The notes under the pieces were generated by a model. The model saw only the letters and a list, made by a program, of their open reading frames with translations, did not search any database and was not told where the DNA came from. A stretch of 8,023 nt of DNA, taken from the NCBI GenBank assembly GCA_937916485.1, contig CALFSV010000405.1, positions 1 to 8,023 of the forward strand, read 5' to 3'. Each line of letters starts with the position of its first letter. The first letter of the stretch is position 1. Position numbers and translations under genes: made by a program. Positions 1-6,357 of this stretch are shown here, one piece after another. The DNA is from an uncultured Paracoccaceae bacterium. GTDB taxonomy: Bacteria; Pseudomonadota; Alphaproteobacteria; Rhodobacterales; Rhodobacteraceae.

Positions 1-261
1 AAATGGGATAAAACTATCCCAGTTGGTGGACCACTTCAGTGGGGGCACTCCAGGGGCTTTTCACTGGCCCATGTGCCGGGCGGGCCGGAAGCAGTCTCTC
101 AGCGCCGATATTCTCCAGACCTCATAAGTCCGCCGATTTGGTGAATAGCTCGTAAGTACATGATTTATTGTTTTTATTTCGAGGGTCGAAAATTGACTTC
201 GACGCCAGTCTCCTTCGGCCACTTGGAACTGGGATCGAAATCTCAATCAGTTTGAAGTACG
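1..261. other. Non-coding left edge, no supported gene
   Basis: No convincing protein is seen on either strand. Short open frames here give low-complexity translations without recognisable motifs. The stretch begins with a small perfect hairpin (listed separately) and contains GTGGACCAC, a short palindromic word, at 26-34, followed by an imperfect second copy (GTGGGGGCACT). These could be worn ends of an insertion sequence, but no terminal-repeat family was recognised. From about 150 to 250 the DNA is more AT-rich than the rest of the left flank. Confidence 0.5.
4..21. repeat. Short perfect hairpin, 7-bp stem
   Basis: TGGGATA (4-10), a 4-nt loop (AAAC) and TATCCCA (15-21) form a perfect inverted repeat. 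No T-run follows on either strand, so it is not a classical intrinsic terminator. It may belong to a gene or mobile element outside the window. Confidence 0.5.
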
Positions 262-515
262 TCAACCTGCATTTTCGTCGGCGATGACATCTGCTTTCCC
301 AATTTGGATTTCGGCAGCACTGCTGCGGCGCCGAGCGGCCAAGAGATTGGCTGCCAATGCAGTCTCCTCCAGTCTCCTGAGCGCGCACTCCCAGACCGTT
401 GCCACACGCCAGCCAGCATAAAGCAGCTGATCGGGCACCGACCTGTGCCGAACATCCTGGCTCAGGTAGAGAGCACCGCGACGACGGTTCGGACTGCGCT
501 ACTGGGCAAGTCCTC
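262..515 (-). pseudogene. vsr: Decayed very-short-patch-repair endonuclease (Vsr)
   Basis: Vsr nicks DNA 5' of T:G mismatches that arise by deamination of 5-methylcytosine, and normally sits beside a Dcm-type methylase. Reading the minus strand, a frame ending at the TGA at 264-262 gives LLYAGWRVATVWECALR, which closely matches the family's C-terminal core (AGWRV..VWECALR). It is followed by a degenerate tail (LAARRRSSAAEIQIG) like the usual Vsr end. Just upstream lie traces of the DLPG..PD motif (DLPSS, about 512-498), then RRGALYL (483-463), and in a shifted frame a blurred HGCFWHR-like stretch (about 466-440) where the active-site region belongs. About 50 residues between the active-site trace and the C-terminal core appear to be missing, and at least one frame change is needed. 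No start or complete N-terminus is visible. The gene is non-functional. The C-terminal assignment is strong; the upstream traces are weaker. Confidence 0.72.
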
Positions 516-518
516 CTG

Positions 519-940
519 ATGCCCCGGGATCCGATTGAATTGGACGCCGACCAGCGGCCTGATGTCGAAATGTTGGCGGCACTTCTGAACCAGGAGCCGA
601 TCGCTGACTACCTCGGGATTTTCTGGCGGACCTTCCAGGCGATCCTTTTGAGGGATGGTGTCGAGGTGGCGCAGCAGGTGCTGGCGGAACCGAGAAGCGC
701 AATCCTTCCGCTGGTCCCGTATCTCGACACCCTGCGGTGGGTTTTCATGGCCGTGGCGCTCGGAGGGCATCTATGCCCGCCTCGAGACTGGAAGCGGGGG
801 AGGCGGAGATCGTCCGGCTGCTCACTGGGATTGCCGGATTGGCATGGGCGCGCACGGCGATCCGCTACTGCGCACCGCAATCGCGATCTTTCTGTTGCCG
901 TTGGCCCTTCGCCGCTCGGGCGAGCGCGCCGATTTGACAA
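519..940 (+). pseudogene. Frame-broken gene of unknown function
   Basis: I do not recognise this gene. From an ATG at 519 one frame gives a protein-like, helix-rich stretch (VEMLAALLNQEPIADYLGIF, then EVAQQVLAEPRSAILPLVPY) up to about 765. Coherent sequence then continues only by changing frame: EGIYARLE in a second frame, AGEAEIVRLLTGIAGLAWAR in a third, then LRTAIAIFLLPLALRRSGER back in the second. A composite read this way looks like one alpha-helical, partly hydrophobic protein with three frameshifts, which suggests a decaying gene rather than a shadow frame. Its start is uncertain and it lies head to head with the vsr remnant. It could instead be chance open frame in GC-rich DNA. Confidence 0.33.
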
Positions 941-1068
941 GTGGCCAGCCGAACCGCTGCTCTCGCCGAGTGGTGCGATCCCTGCGCAGGCTAAGGGACA
1001 GCACTGCTTTCCTGGCTAAGACGGGTTCGAATTTGTCTGAAAGCACCCTTTTTGGCTGCGTTCTGTCC

Positions 1069-1092
1069 GGACCACCCTCGATCAGATGGTCC
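1069..1092 (-). terminator. Hairpin just downstream of the operon's last gene
   Basis: The minus strand can fold GGACCATCT / 6-nt loop / GGGTGGTCC, a 9-bp stem with two G-T wobbles, beginning 12 nt after the acyltransferase stop codon. The position suits a 3' end for the operon transcript, but no T-tract follows. It could act as an RNA-stabilising hairpin, a weak terminator, or be chance. Confidence 0.33.
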
Positions 1093-1103
1093 ACTAGCAC
1101 TTG

Positions 1104-2081
1104 TCAGCTGGTCCCTGTTGCAGACCCTCTGGTGTAATCCCGATCGAACAAGCCCAAAGAGTGCGTCGGGACGTTTCCAAAATCGGCGAGCCAGTGTTGC
1201 TCCAAAAGGTCGACATAGTGATCTATCATTTTAGCAATCCGGTCCGGCGTCGGAGTGTTTTTTGCGCCGAGGTCCAATGGTGGACAGATTTCCAATCTCA
1301 CTGCCCCGAGTTCGTCACTGCGGACAAAGACCGGCAGACACGCTGCTCCGGTGCTCAGTGCAAGATGGCCGAAACTCATTGTGAAGGGGCGGGACTTGCC
1401 CAAGAATCTGTATTCCGCCGTCGCGTTTCCATTCATTCCGTCCCCGGTACTGTGGACGATCTCGCCAGCGAGCAACCTTGTCCTAATTTCCGCCAAAACG
1501 CGCAGGTTGAAGTTCTTTCCAAGTGCGATATGGGAGACTTTGCCGGGCAAACTCAACTTCAGCATCGTCTGTTCGACGATGGGTGAGACATGCGCAAGGT
1601 CCCAGCCCATCCGGGCAAGGATTACCGGGATCAGTCGCCCCGGTCCAAAATGACTATTCAGCAGGATCACGCCGCGTTTATCACGCACCGCCTCTTGCAG
1701 ATGGTCCAGTCCCGAAATCGACAAGCGGCGTTTGAACTCCTGCTCGGGCATCAGTGTAAAACCATGCATTAAGTAGAGTGACATGATCCTGTTGGCGGCG
1801 ATGCGGCGCGCAGCAATTTGTTCTTCTGTGGCAACATCGGATACCATCGCTTCTAGTTTAGGTCTGGTATGGTGCCGCTGTGCCATGAAAGGGTAGGAGG
1901 GTCGGCCCGCAGCTGCGGCCCGTATGGCTGTGAACACTTCGTCGTAGGGCTTTTCCAAGAAGGTTTTGAAGTCCGCCGGGGATATCGCGAACTTCTTCAG
2001 AATTCGGGCAAGATCAGGCGACGTTCCAGAGGCATCTTCATCAGCTACTGACACCTCTGTCGTTCGCGAGGGCTCTTTCAT
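1104..2081 (-). CDS. LPLAT-fold (LpxL/HtrB-like) acyltransferase
   Basis: A 325-residue protein of the lysophospholipid acyltransferase superfamily, nearest in style to the lipid A lauroyl/myristoyl transferases. Visible signs are RGVILLNSHFGPGRLIPVI (residues 136-154), equivalent to the family's catalytic block, and a STGDGMNG turn (211-218) where LpxL-like enzymes have a conserved Asp-containing motif. Next come the FLGKSRPF block and FGHLALSTGAACLPVFVR (237-254), matching the usual 'tgA..vPvF' segment. The first 95 residues or so are polar to helical, with no clear signal peptide or transmembrane anchor, unlike typical LpxL. The catalytic HX4(D/E) is changed: His144 is followed at the acidic position by Arg149. 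The ATG lies in an ATGA overlap with the halogenase stop, with GAGG 10 nt upstream. As the last gene of a carrier-protein pathway it probably moves the acyl group from the carrier protein to an unknown acceptor. That role is inferred; the fold is well supported. Confidence 0.82.
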   Translation of the reverse strand: MKEPSRTTEVSVADEDASGTSPDLARILKKFAISPADFKTFLEKPYDEVFTAIRAAAAGRPSYPFMAQRHHTRPKLEAMVSDVATEEQIAARRIAANRIMSLYLMHGFTLMPEQEFKRRLSISGLDHLQEAVRDKRGVILLNSHFGPGRLIPVILARMGWDLAHVSPIVEQTMLKLSLPGKVSHIALGKNFNLRVLAEIRTRLLAGEIVHSTGDGMNGNATAEYRFLGKSRPFTMSFGHLALSTGAACLPVFVRSDELGAVRLEICPPLDLGAKNTPTPDRIAKMIDHYVDLLEQHWLADFGNVPTHSLGLFDRDYTRGSATGTS

Positions 2082-3352
2082 ACGCTAACATCCTCGCCCA
2101 ATTTCAGCAGATCTCGCATTAGGCCGACCGCACCGATCTCCTCGACCGTTTCACTGTAGAGCCGGCCAGAGAAGATCTCTGCAATATCGGAACGATGCGA
2201 AAAATGGGCAAGTTTCAAGAAGACCAACGGGTAATCCCAGAAGGTTCGGATGACGTATTCTACAATCGACTGAGCTCTGTCGACCTTGCGTGCGTATTCG
2301 GCAAATGGTTCTGAACCTGCGGCTTTGGGGTCGGCAATGTAGCTGTCCAGTGCCGCTGAGGCCAGCTTCGCTTCTTGCAATGCAACAAGGACGCCGAACG
2401 AGAAGATTGGATCAAGAAAGCGATGCGAGTCACCGACGCAGAGATAACCAGGTCCGGTGTAGCTCTCGACGCTATAGGAATAGTTCGAGATTGAAAAAAC
2501 GTCAGAGTTGATCGTGGCATTCTCGGTGCGTGCGATGAGTTCGGGATTGATCTCATTTAGCGTCCGCCGGAAAATATCCCCAATCGACCCCCGATCCGGG
2601 CCAAGGCTTGCCTTGGGCAAGACGACGCCGACGCTGGTGATCTTGTCACTAAGAGGGATGGCCCAAGCCCAGTGATGACGTTTGCCGTAGAAGATATGTG
2701 TGCTGCCATCGTTCTCTCCGGCATCCCGGCCGACGTCGGTCATTTGCGCATAGAATGCGACCTGGTTCTCATAGCCGGTGCGCTGTTTCGGACTGGTAAG
2801 TTTGAGCTTGGAGAAAAGTGTGTTTTGGCCGGTACAATCGGCGACGGCATGAGCCCTGATTGAGGTTGAGATGCCGTCTTCGCCTGAAATCTTTACCCCT
2901 GATACACGGCCGTCTTCAAATTCAACGCTCTCACAGCGTGCGCGGATGTAAGTGGCACCCTTTGCCCTGGCCGTTTTCAGAAGCTGCTCATCGAATTCGT
3001 CGCGCCGGACTTGCCAAGTTGTGGCCGGAAATCGTGATCCGTCTTCGGCGAGGCCCTCGACGGGCACCCAAAATCTGCTGCTGGCCGAGTCGCCGCTGAC
3101 TGCTACGCCACGCTTGACCGGAAAATCCGACTTTTCCATGTAGTCTGACAGCCCAAGCTCGGCGAGCAATTGACGGCACTCACCGGTCAGAGATTCGCCG
3201 ATGTGGTGGCGGGGGAACGCGTCTTTTTCGATGATCAACGGCCGTCGACCGCGCGATAGCATGTGGATTGCAAGCGCGGATCCAGCTGGCCCCGCGCCAA
3301 CGATGACCAGGTCAAAGACCTCAGCTTGGAGGGAAGTGGGTTCATGTTTCAC
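2078..3352 (-). CDS. Flavin-dependent halogenase, carrier-protein type
   Basis: Predicted FADH2-dependent halogenase of 424 residues, which would chlorinate or brominate an electron-rich ring through HOX relayed by a lysine. Motifs seen: GAGPAG Rossmann loop (residues 19-24); GESL (52-55); FPVKRG (77-82), matching FxxKxG with Lys80 in the place of the catalytic lysine (Lys79 of PrnA); WAWAIP (228-233), the complete WxWxIP halogenase signature; and GDSHRFLDPIFSFG (307-320), like the DPxFSxG stretch of halogenases acting on carrier-bound pyrroles or on phenols (PltA, Bmp2). The start is called at a GTG inside the carrier-protein gene (11-nt overlap, GGAG 10 nt upstream), because the FAD-binding strand begins about 12 residues later. 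The longer frame reaching 3478 only adds sequence antisense-like to no known domain and overlaps the carrier gene heavily. Reduced flavin must come from a reductase outside the window. A simple FAD-dependent monooxygenase is less likely given both halogenase motifs. Confidence 0.87.
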   Translation of the reverse strand: MKHEPTSLQAEVFDLVIVGAGPAGSALAIHMLSRGRRPLIIEKDAFPRHHIGESLTGECRQLLAELGLSDYMEKSDFPVKRGVAVSGDSASSRFWVPVEGLAEDGSRFPATTWQVRRDEFDEQLLKTARAKGATYIRARCESVEFEDGRVSGVKISGEDGISTSIRAHAVADCTGQNTLFSKLKLTSPKQRTGYENQVAFYAQMTDVGRDAGENDGSTHIFYGKRHHWAWAIPLSDKITSVGVVLPKASLGPDRGSIGDIFRRTLNEINPELIARTENATINSDVFSISNYSYSVESYTGPGYLCVGDSHRFLDPIFSFGVLVALQEAKLASAALDSYIADPKAAGSEPFAEYARKVDRAQSIVEYVIRTFWDYPLVFLKLAHFSHRSDIAEIFSGRLYSETVEEIGAVGLMRDLLKLGEDVSV

Positions 3353-3596
3353 TTTTGATAGGCTCCAGCATCGTGCAAATCGTTCCAACAGTCGCAAAAT
3401 TCTTGCTACTGAGGAACTCAAGCGGGATGGCGATAGACAGTCGTGACTCAAGGCCGACGACAAGCTCCAGAAGCTCAAGCGATGTTAGCAATCCGTCATC
3501 GAGCAGACGGGTCTCGGCATCAATCAACGTCTGACCATCAATCGACGTGGCACACTTTCGGATTTCTTCGATCACAGTGGTCTCAAGGTCATTCAT
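3342..3596 (-). CDS. Free-standing acyl/peptidyl carrier protein
   Basis: An 84-residue acidic, helical protein with the carrier-protein core LLDDGLLTSLELLELV (residues 31-46). Ser39 is the expected 4'-phosphopantetheine attachment site, and the flanking helix II pattern (SLELLELVVGLE) is typical. The usual Asp-Ser-Leu is Thr-Ser-Leu here, while the two Asp residues four to five positions earlier are kept. It should hold the activated amino acid as a thioester for the ligase, the dehydrogenase and the halogenase in turn, like PltL or PigG. Its ATG overlaps the ligase stop codon by 4 nt (ATGA), and its 3' end contains the halogenase start, so the three genes are coupled. No phosphopantetheinyl transferase is present in the window, so activation must rely on one elsewhere. 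Confidence 0.88.
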   Translation of the reverse strand: MNDLETTVIEEIRKCATSIDGQTLIDAETRLLDDGLLTSLELLELVVGLESRLSIAIPLEFLSSKNFATVGTICTMLEPIKSET

Positions 3597-5134
3597 ATTA
3601 TGGAGCCTGTTTTGGTCTTGTTATGTGACGATGTGGTGAGGGCGACGTAGTCAACCTTGCCCGATGCAGTCACCGGGAAGACACTGTGTCCAACCACACG
3701 GGCGGGAACGGCGTAGCGGGGCAAGCTACGGCTCAATTCTCGGCGTAGAACAGTATCCTCGAAGGTCTCCCCTAGGGCGGGGATGATGTGAAGGCAAATC
3801 GTGGTCTCGTCCGCCAGAACGGCCGCCGCTGCGACGACGAGGCCTGTCCGAATGGCGCAAGCCTCGATTTCGCCAAGGTCGATCCGGTATCCCGAAAGCT
3901 TGATCTGACGATCACGCCTCCCTACGAACCTCAGATCCCCATCTTTGCCCCAAAACCCGAAATCTCCGGTTCGGAAGACGCCTGGGAGGTCAACAAAATA
4001 ACGTAGCCCTGTCAGCTCCGGTTTGCCCCAATAGCCTTGCATCACAGTCGGCCCCTGGACGCAGATTTCTCCTATCTCTCCGAGAGGGACTTCCCTTCCT
4101 GCTTCGGTCCGCAGGCTTAGCGAACTGTGGTCGCAAGCTCTCCCGATGTTGGCGTCTGCCTCGTTCTCAGGCGGGGATCCATAGATCTTGCTGGCAATCA
4201 CATTCGTTTCGGTTGGACCGTATAGATTGGCATAGCTAGGTCGGGGCAGGGCGGTCATCAGGCTGCGCAAGGCCGGCGCCGGGAAGACCTCACCGGCGTA
4301 AAGGACCCAGCGCAGGCCCGGAAGCGCCTTCTGTCCAAGCAGGTCCTGGTTCGCTAGGCGCTGAAGTGTTGTCGGCACCGTGTACAGGATGGTGGGGTCT
4401 GTTTCCTCCAGAACGTTTGCCAGGTCCATTGGAAACAGGGAGTCCCGTTCACTGATCAGGCGGACGGCGGCCCCGATCCTGAGGGCGGTCAGTACATCAA
4501 GCAAAGATAGGTCGAAATGCAGCGGCGAGATATTGGCGAACCGATCCTCTGACGTAATGGCGAAAGTGGAAATGGCCCAATCCGAAAACGCATCAATGTT
4601 GCCATGGCTCAAGACCACTCCTTTGGGCACGCCGGTGCTTCCAGAGGTCATCAGGATTATCGCGGCGTCGTTAGCCGTCACCGGTGGGTTGGTCAGTTGT
4701 TCAGGGCCTGTCGGCCCGATGGGCAGGTGGTCCAGCGCAGCCTCGATACGGACAGGCCATTCCGCTTCGGCCGTTTCCCGGATGGCGGCAAGACGACCCA
4801 ATCGCTCTGCATCGCTGACCAGCAGGCTCGGTTGAATGGTCACAAGTATGTTCGCGACCCTTTCGGGCGGGCTTGTTGGGTCGACAGCCACCGCGATGGC
4901 CCCTGCAAGCATGCAGGCCAGCAGGATTTCGACCGCGCGGGGACCCTTCGGCATCCAGATGGCGACACGGTCGCCTGTTCCCACTCCGTTGAAAGCCAAC
5001 CATTCGCACCTGGCCCTAACGGCCTCTGACAAGGCGCCAGCCGTCATTGCGCCGCCGGACCAGGAAAGAACCTGGCGCGATGGCGCTGTTGCAAGCACTT
5101 CCATCAGCTCTTTGATTGTCTTGGGCTGCATCAT
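3593..5134 (-). CDS. Adenylation enzyme, probable L-proline:carrier-protein ligase
   Basis: A 513-residue stand-alone adenylate-forming ligase with a complete set of core motifs: A3 LMTSGSTGVPKG (161-172), A4 HFDLSLLDV (206-214), A5 NLYGPTE (303-309), A7 VFRTGDFG (386-393), A8 GYRIDLGEIE (415-424) and A10 with catalytic Lys493 (TASGKVDY). It would use ATP to make an aminoacyl-AMP and then load the carrier protein encoded immediately downstream. The blocks VLYAGEVFPAPALRSLM (277-293) and NLYGPTETNV are characteristic of the PltF/PigI/RedM group of L-prolyl ligases. Together with the neighbouring prolyl-dehydrogenase-like enzyme and halogenase this favours L-proline. The substrate is an inference; another small amino acid or aryl acid cannot be excluded from sequence alone. 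The ATG at 5134 overlaps the upstream stop codon by 4 nt; a second ATG follows directly (MMQPK). Confidence 0.87.
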   Translation of the reverse strand: MMQPKTIKELMEVLATAPSRQVLSWSGGAMTAGALSEAVRARCEWLAFNGVGTGDRVAIWMPKGPRAVEILLACMLAGAIAVAVDPTSPPERVANILVTIQPSLLVSDAERLGRLAAIRETAEAEWPVRIEAALDHLPIGPTGPEQLTNPPVTANDAAIILMTSGSTGVPKGVVLSHGNIDAFSDWAISTFAITSEDRFANISPLHFDLSLLDVLTALRIGAAVRLISERDSLFPMDLANVLEETDPTILYTVPTTLQRLANQDLLGQKALPGLRWVLYAGEVFPAPALRSLMTALPRPSYANLYGPTETNVIASKIYGSPPENEADANIGRACDHSSLSLRTEAGREVPLGEIGEICVQGPTVMQGYWGKPELTGLRYFVDLPGVFRTGDFGFWGKDGDLRFVGRRDRQIKLSGYRIDLGEIEACAIRTGLVVAAAAVLADETTICLHIIPALGETFEDTVLRRELSRSLPRYAVPARVVGHSVFPVTASGKVDYVALTTSSHNKTKTGSII

Positions 5135-6276
5135 TTGCGGCCGAAACCCGTCGCGATCATGTTGAGCTGTACTTCGCTTGTACCGGAAGCGGACAACGCA
5201 CCCATGGCATCATCAAGTGCCTGGCCCAAACCTAAGCCACCCGTCCAGCCGAAACCTGCCGTGATGCGCAAGAGTTCTACGGCGCAATCGACCATGGCTT
5301 CGCTCACGGCCAGTTTGACCATGGCCGGGCGGACCAGTCTGTCTTTGCCATGGTCGAGTTCCGATGCACCGCGGTAGAGCATTTGCCGGGCGGTTTCAGA
5401 CCGCAGCCGCATACGGGCCAAAGAGTGGGCAACGGACTGGTGTCTGATCGGGGGCTCTGCAAGTCCTCGCGTTTGTCCAAGATAGGCGGTGACATTGGTA
5501 ATATCGCGCTCCAAGGCGCCCAATAGACCGGCAAGAATGCAAGTGCGTTCCCACCCCATGATCCCGATCAGAACGCCAAGGCCGCCACCGATCGAGCCGA
5601 GGACGCAGTCTGTTGGCAGACTGCACTTCGTGAATGAGATTTCGGCGGGTGCTGTTTCGCGCAGGCCGATTGCACAGTCGATCTTTCGTACTGTCAGCCC
5701 CGGTGTCTCGCGCGGAACCAAGAGCACTGTCAGGTTGAAAGGAGGAGGTTGTGCCTCCGACGCAGCCATAACGAGGAACACGTCGGCGTCAGTGCCATTG
5801 GTAACATGAGTCTTTTTACCGGACAGGATCAGACCGTCACCGTCTTGAGCAATGATCGTCTCACAGTCGCCAAGGTTGGACCCGCCGCTGGGTTCAGTGA
5901 AGGCAAGGGCACCAACCTTCTCACCGGAAGCCAGTTTCGGGCACCACTTTGTGCGCTGCTGATCCGTCCCGAAGACTGCTATACCTTTGGCACAGCCAAA
6001 GAGATGCGCACCAACCGAGAACAGTTGGCCCCGGGCCACACCGTGAAACCCCAGCGCCTCGAACCCCATAACGGTATCGTGTGCCGAACGCCCCCCGCCC
6101 CCGTGTTCCTCGGGTAGGCAAGTCCCAAGCCAACCTTCCAAGCCCCAGGTATTCCAGGCATCTCGCGGCATGCCTCCAGCCTCAGGTGATGCACTCATAA
6201 GCAAGGGAGCACTGTCCTGAGCGTGTTGGATCATGCTCCTTTGGTTTTCCGTGAGAGTAAAATCCATAATGCTCAT
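5131..6276 (-). CDS. Acyl-CoA-dehydrogenase-fold, probable prolyl-carrier-protein dehydrogenase
   Basis: A 381-residue FAD flavoprotein with the normal acyl-CoA dehydrogenase length and order: helical N-terminal domain, FTEPSGGSN (126-133) and KTHVTNG (155-161) in the beta domain, and a helical C-terminal domain ending in GTSEVQLNMIA. In medium-chain dehydrogenases the catalytic glutamate precedes that GT; here the position is Ser (SASGTSEVQ). A glutamate is instead found at 243 in GWERTCILAG, the place used by isovaleryl-CoA dehydrogenase and by prolyl-carrier-protein dehydrogenases such as AnaB, PltE and RedW. The likely job is oxidation of L-prolyl-S-carrier protein to pyrrolinyl and, by four-electron oxidation, pyrrolyl thioester. 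The next gene overlaps by 4 nt. No strong ribosome-binding site precedes ATG 6276; the in-frame ATG three codons later (MDFTLT) is an alternative start. An ordinary acyl-CoA dehydrogenase is less likely in this context. Confidence 0.85.
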   Translation of the reverse strand: MSIMDFTLTENQRSMIQHAQDSAPLLMSASPEAGGMPRDAWNTWGLEGWLGTCLPEEHGGGGRSAHDTVMGFEALGFHGVARGQLFSVGAHLFGCAKGIAVFGTDQQRTKWCPKLASGEKVGALAFTEPSGGSNLGDCETIIAQDGDGLILSGKKTHVTNGTDADVFLVMAASEAQPPPFNLTVLLVPRETPGLTVRKIDCAIGLRETAPAEISFTKCSLPTDCVLGSIGGGLGVLIGIMGWERTCILAGLLGALERDITNVTAYLGQTRGLAEPPIRHQSVAHSLARMRLRSETARQMLYRGASELDHGKDRLVRPAMVKLAVSEAMVDCAVELLRITAGFGWTGGLGLGQALDDAMGALSASGTSEVQLNMIATGFGRK

Positions 6277-6357
6277 TTAATAGAAAGACTGAAGAAATCT
6301 GTTTTCTCAAACCGCGGTGTCTGGAACTAGGCAGGCGTCGCCTACGCAAGTCCGCGA
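6277..6357 (-). other. 81-nt gap inside the operon
   Basis: This is the only real spacer between the six genes, lying between the methyltransferase stop and the dehydrogenase start. It contains a short AGGCG-T-CGCCT dyad near 6330-6345 but no T-tract, and no convincing promoter. The dehydrogenase and later genes could be read from the methyltransferase promoter or from a weak internal one. Confidence 0.35.

Noticed and set aside
26..56. Repeated GTGGACCAC / GTGGGGGCACT words as an insertion-sequence end
   Set aside because: Too short and imperfect, with no transposase next to them and no recognised family terminal repeat.
304..519. Plus-strand open frame over the left flank
   Set aside because: It is antisense to the vsr remnant, and its translation has no recognisable motif or conserved-looking composition.
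1015..1045. GGGTTCGAAT, resembling a tRNA T-loop
   Set aside because: The flanking bases do not make a proper T-stem, and no acceptor stem, D-arm or anticodon arm can be placed around it.
3353..3478. Extended N-terminus of the halogenase frame up to 3478
   Set aside because: It overlaps most of the second half of the carrier-protein gene and its translation has no domain content. The GTG at 3352 has a ribosome-binding site and gives a normal family N-terminus.
4380..5165. Several plus-strand open frames of 100-150 codons across the ligase gene
   Set aside because: GC-rich antisense shadows of a gene with a full set of adenylation motifs.
6325..6350. AGGCG-T-CGCCT dyad as a terminator between methyltransferase and dehydrogenase
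   Set aside because: The stem has only a 1-nt spacer when drawn this way, and no T-tract follows on the minus strand.
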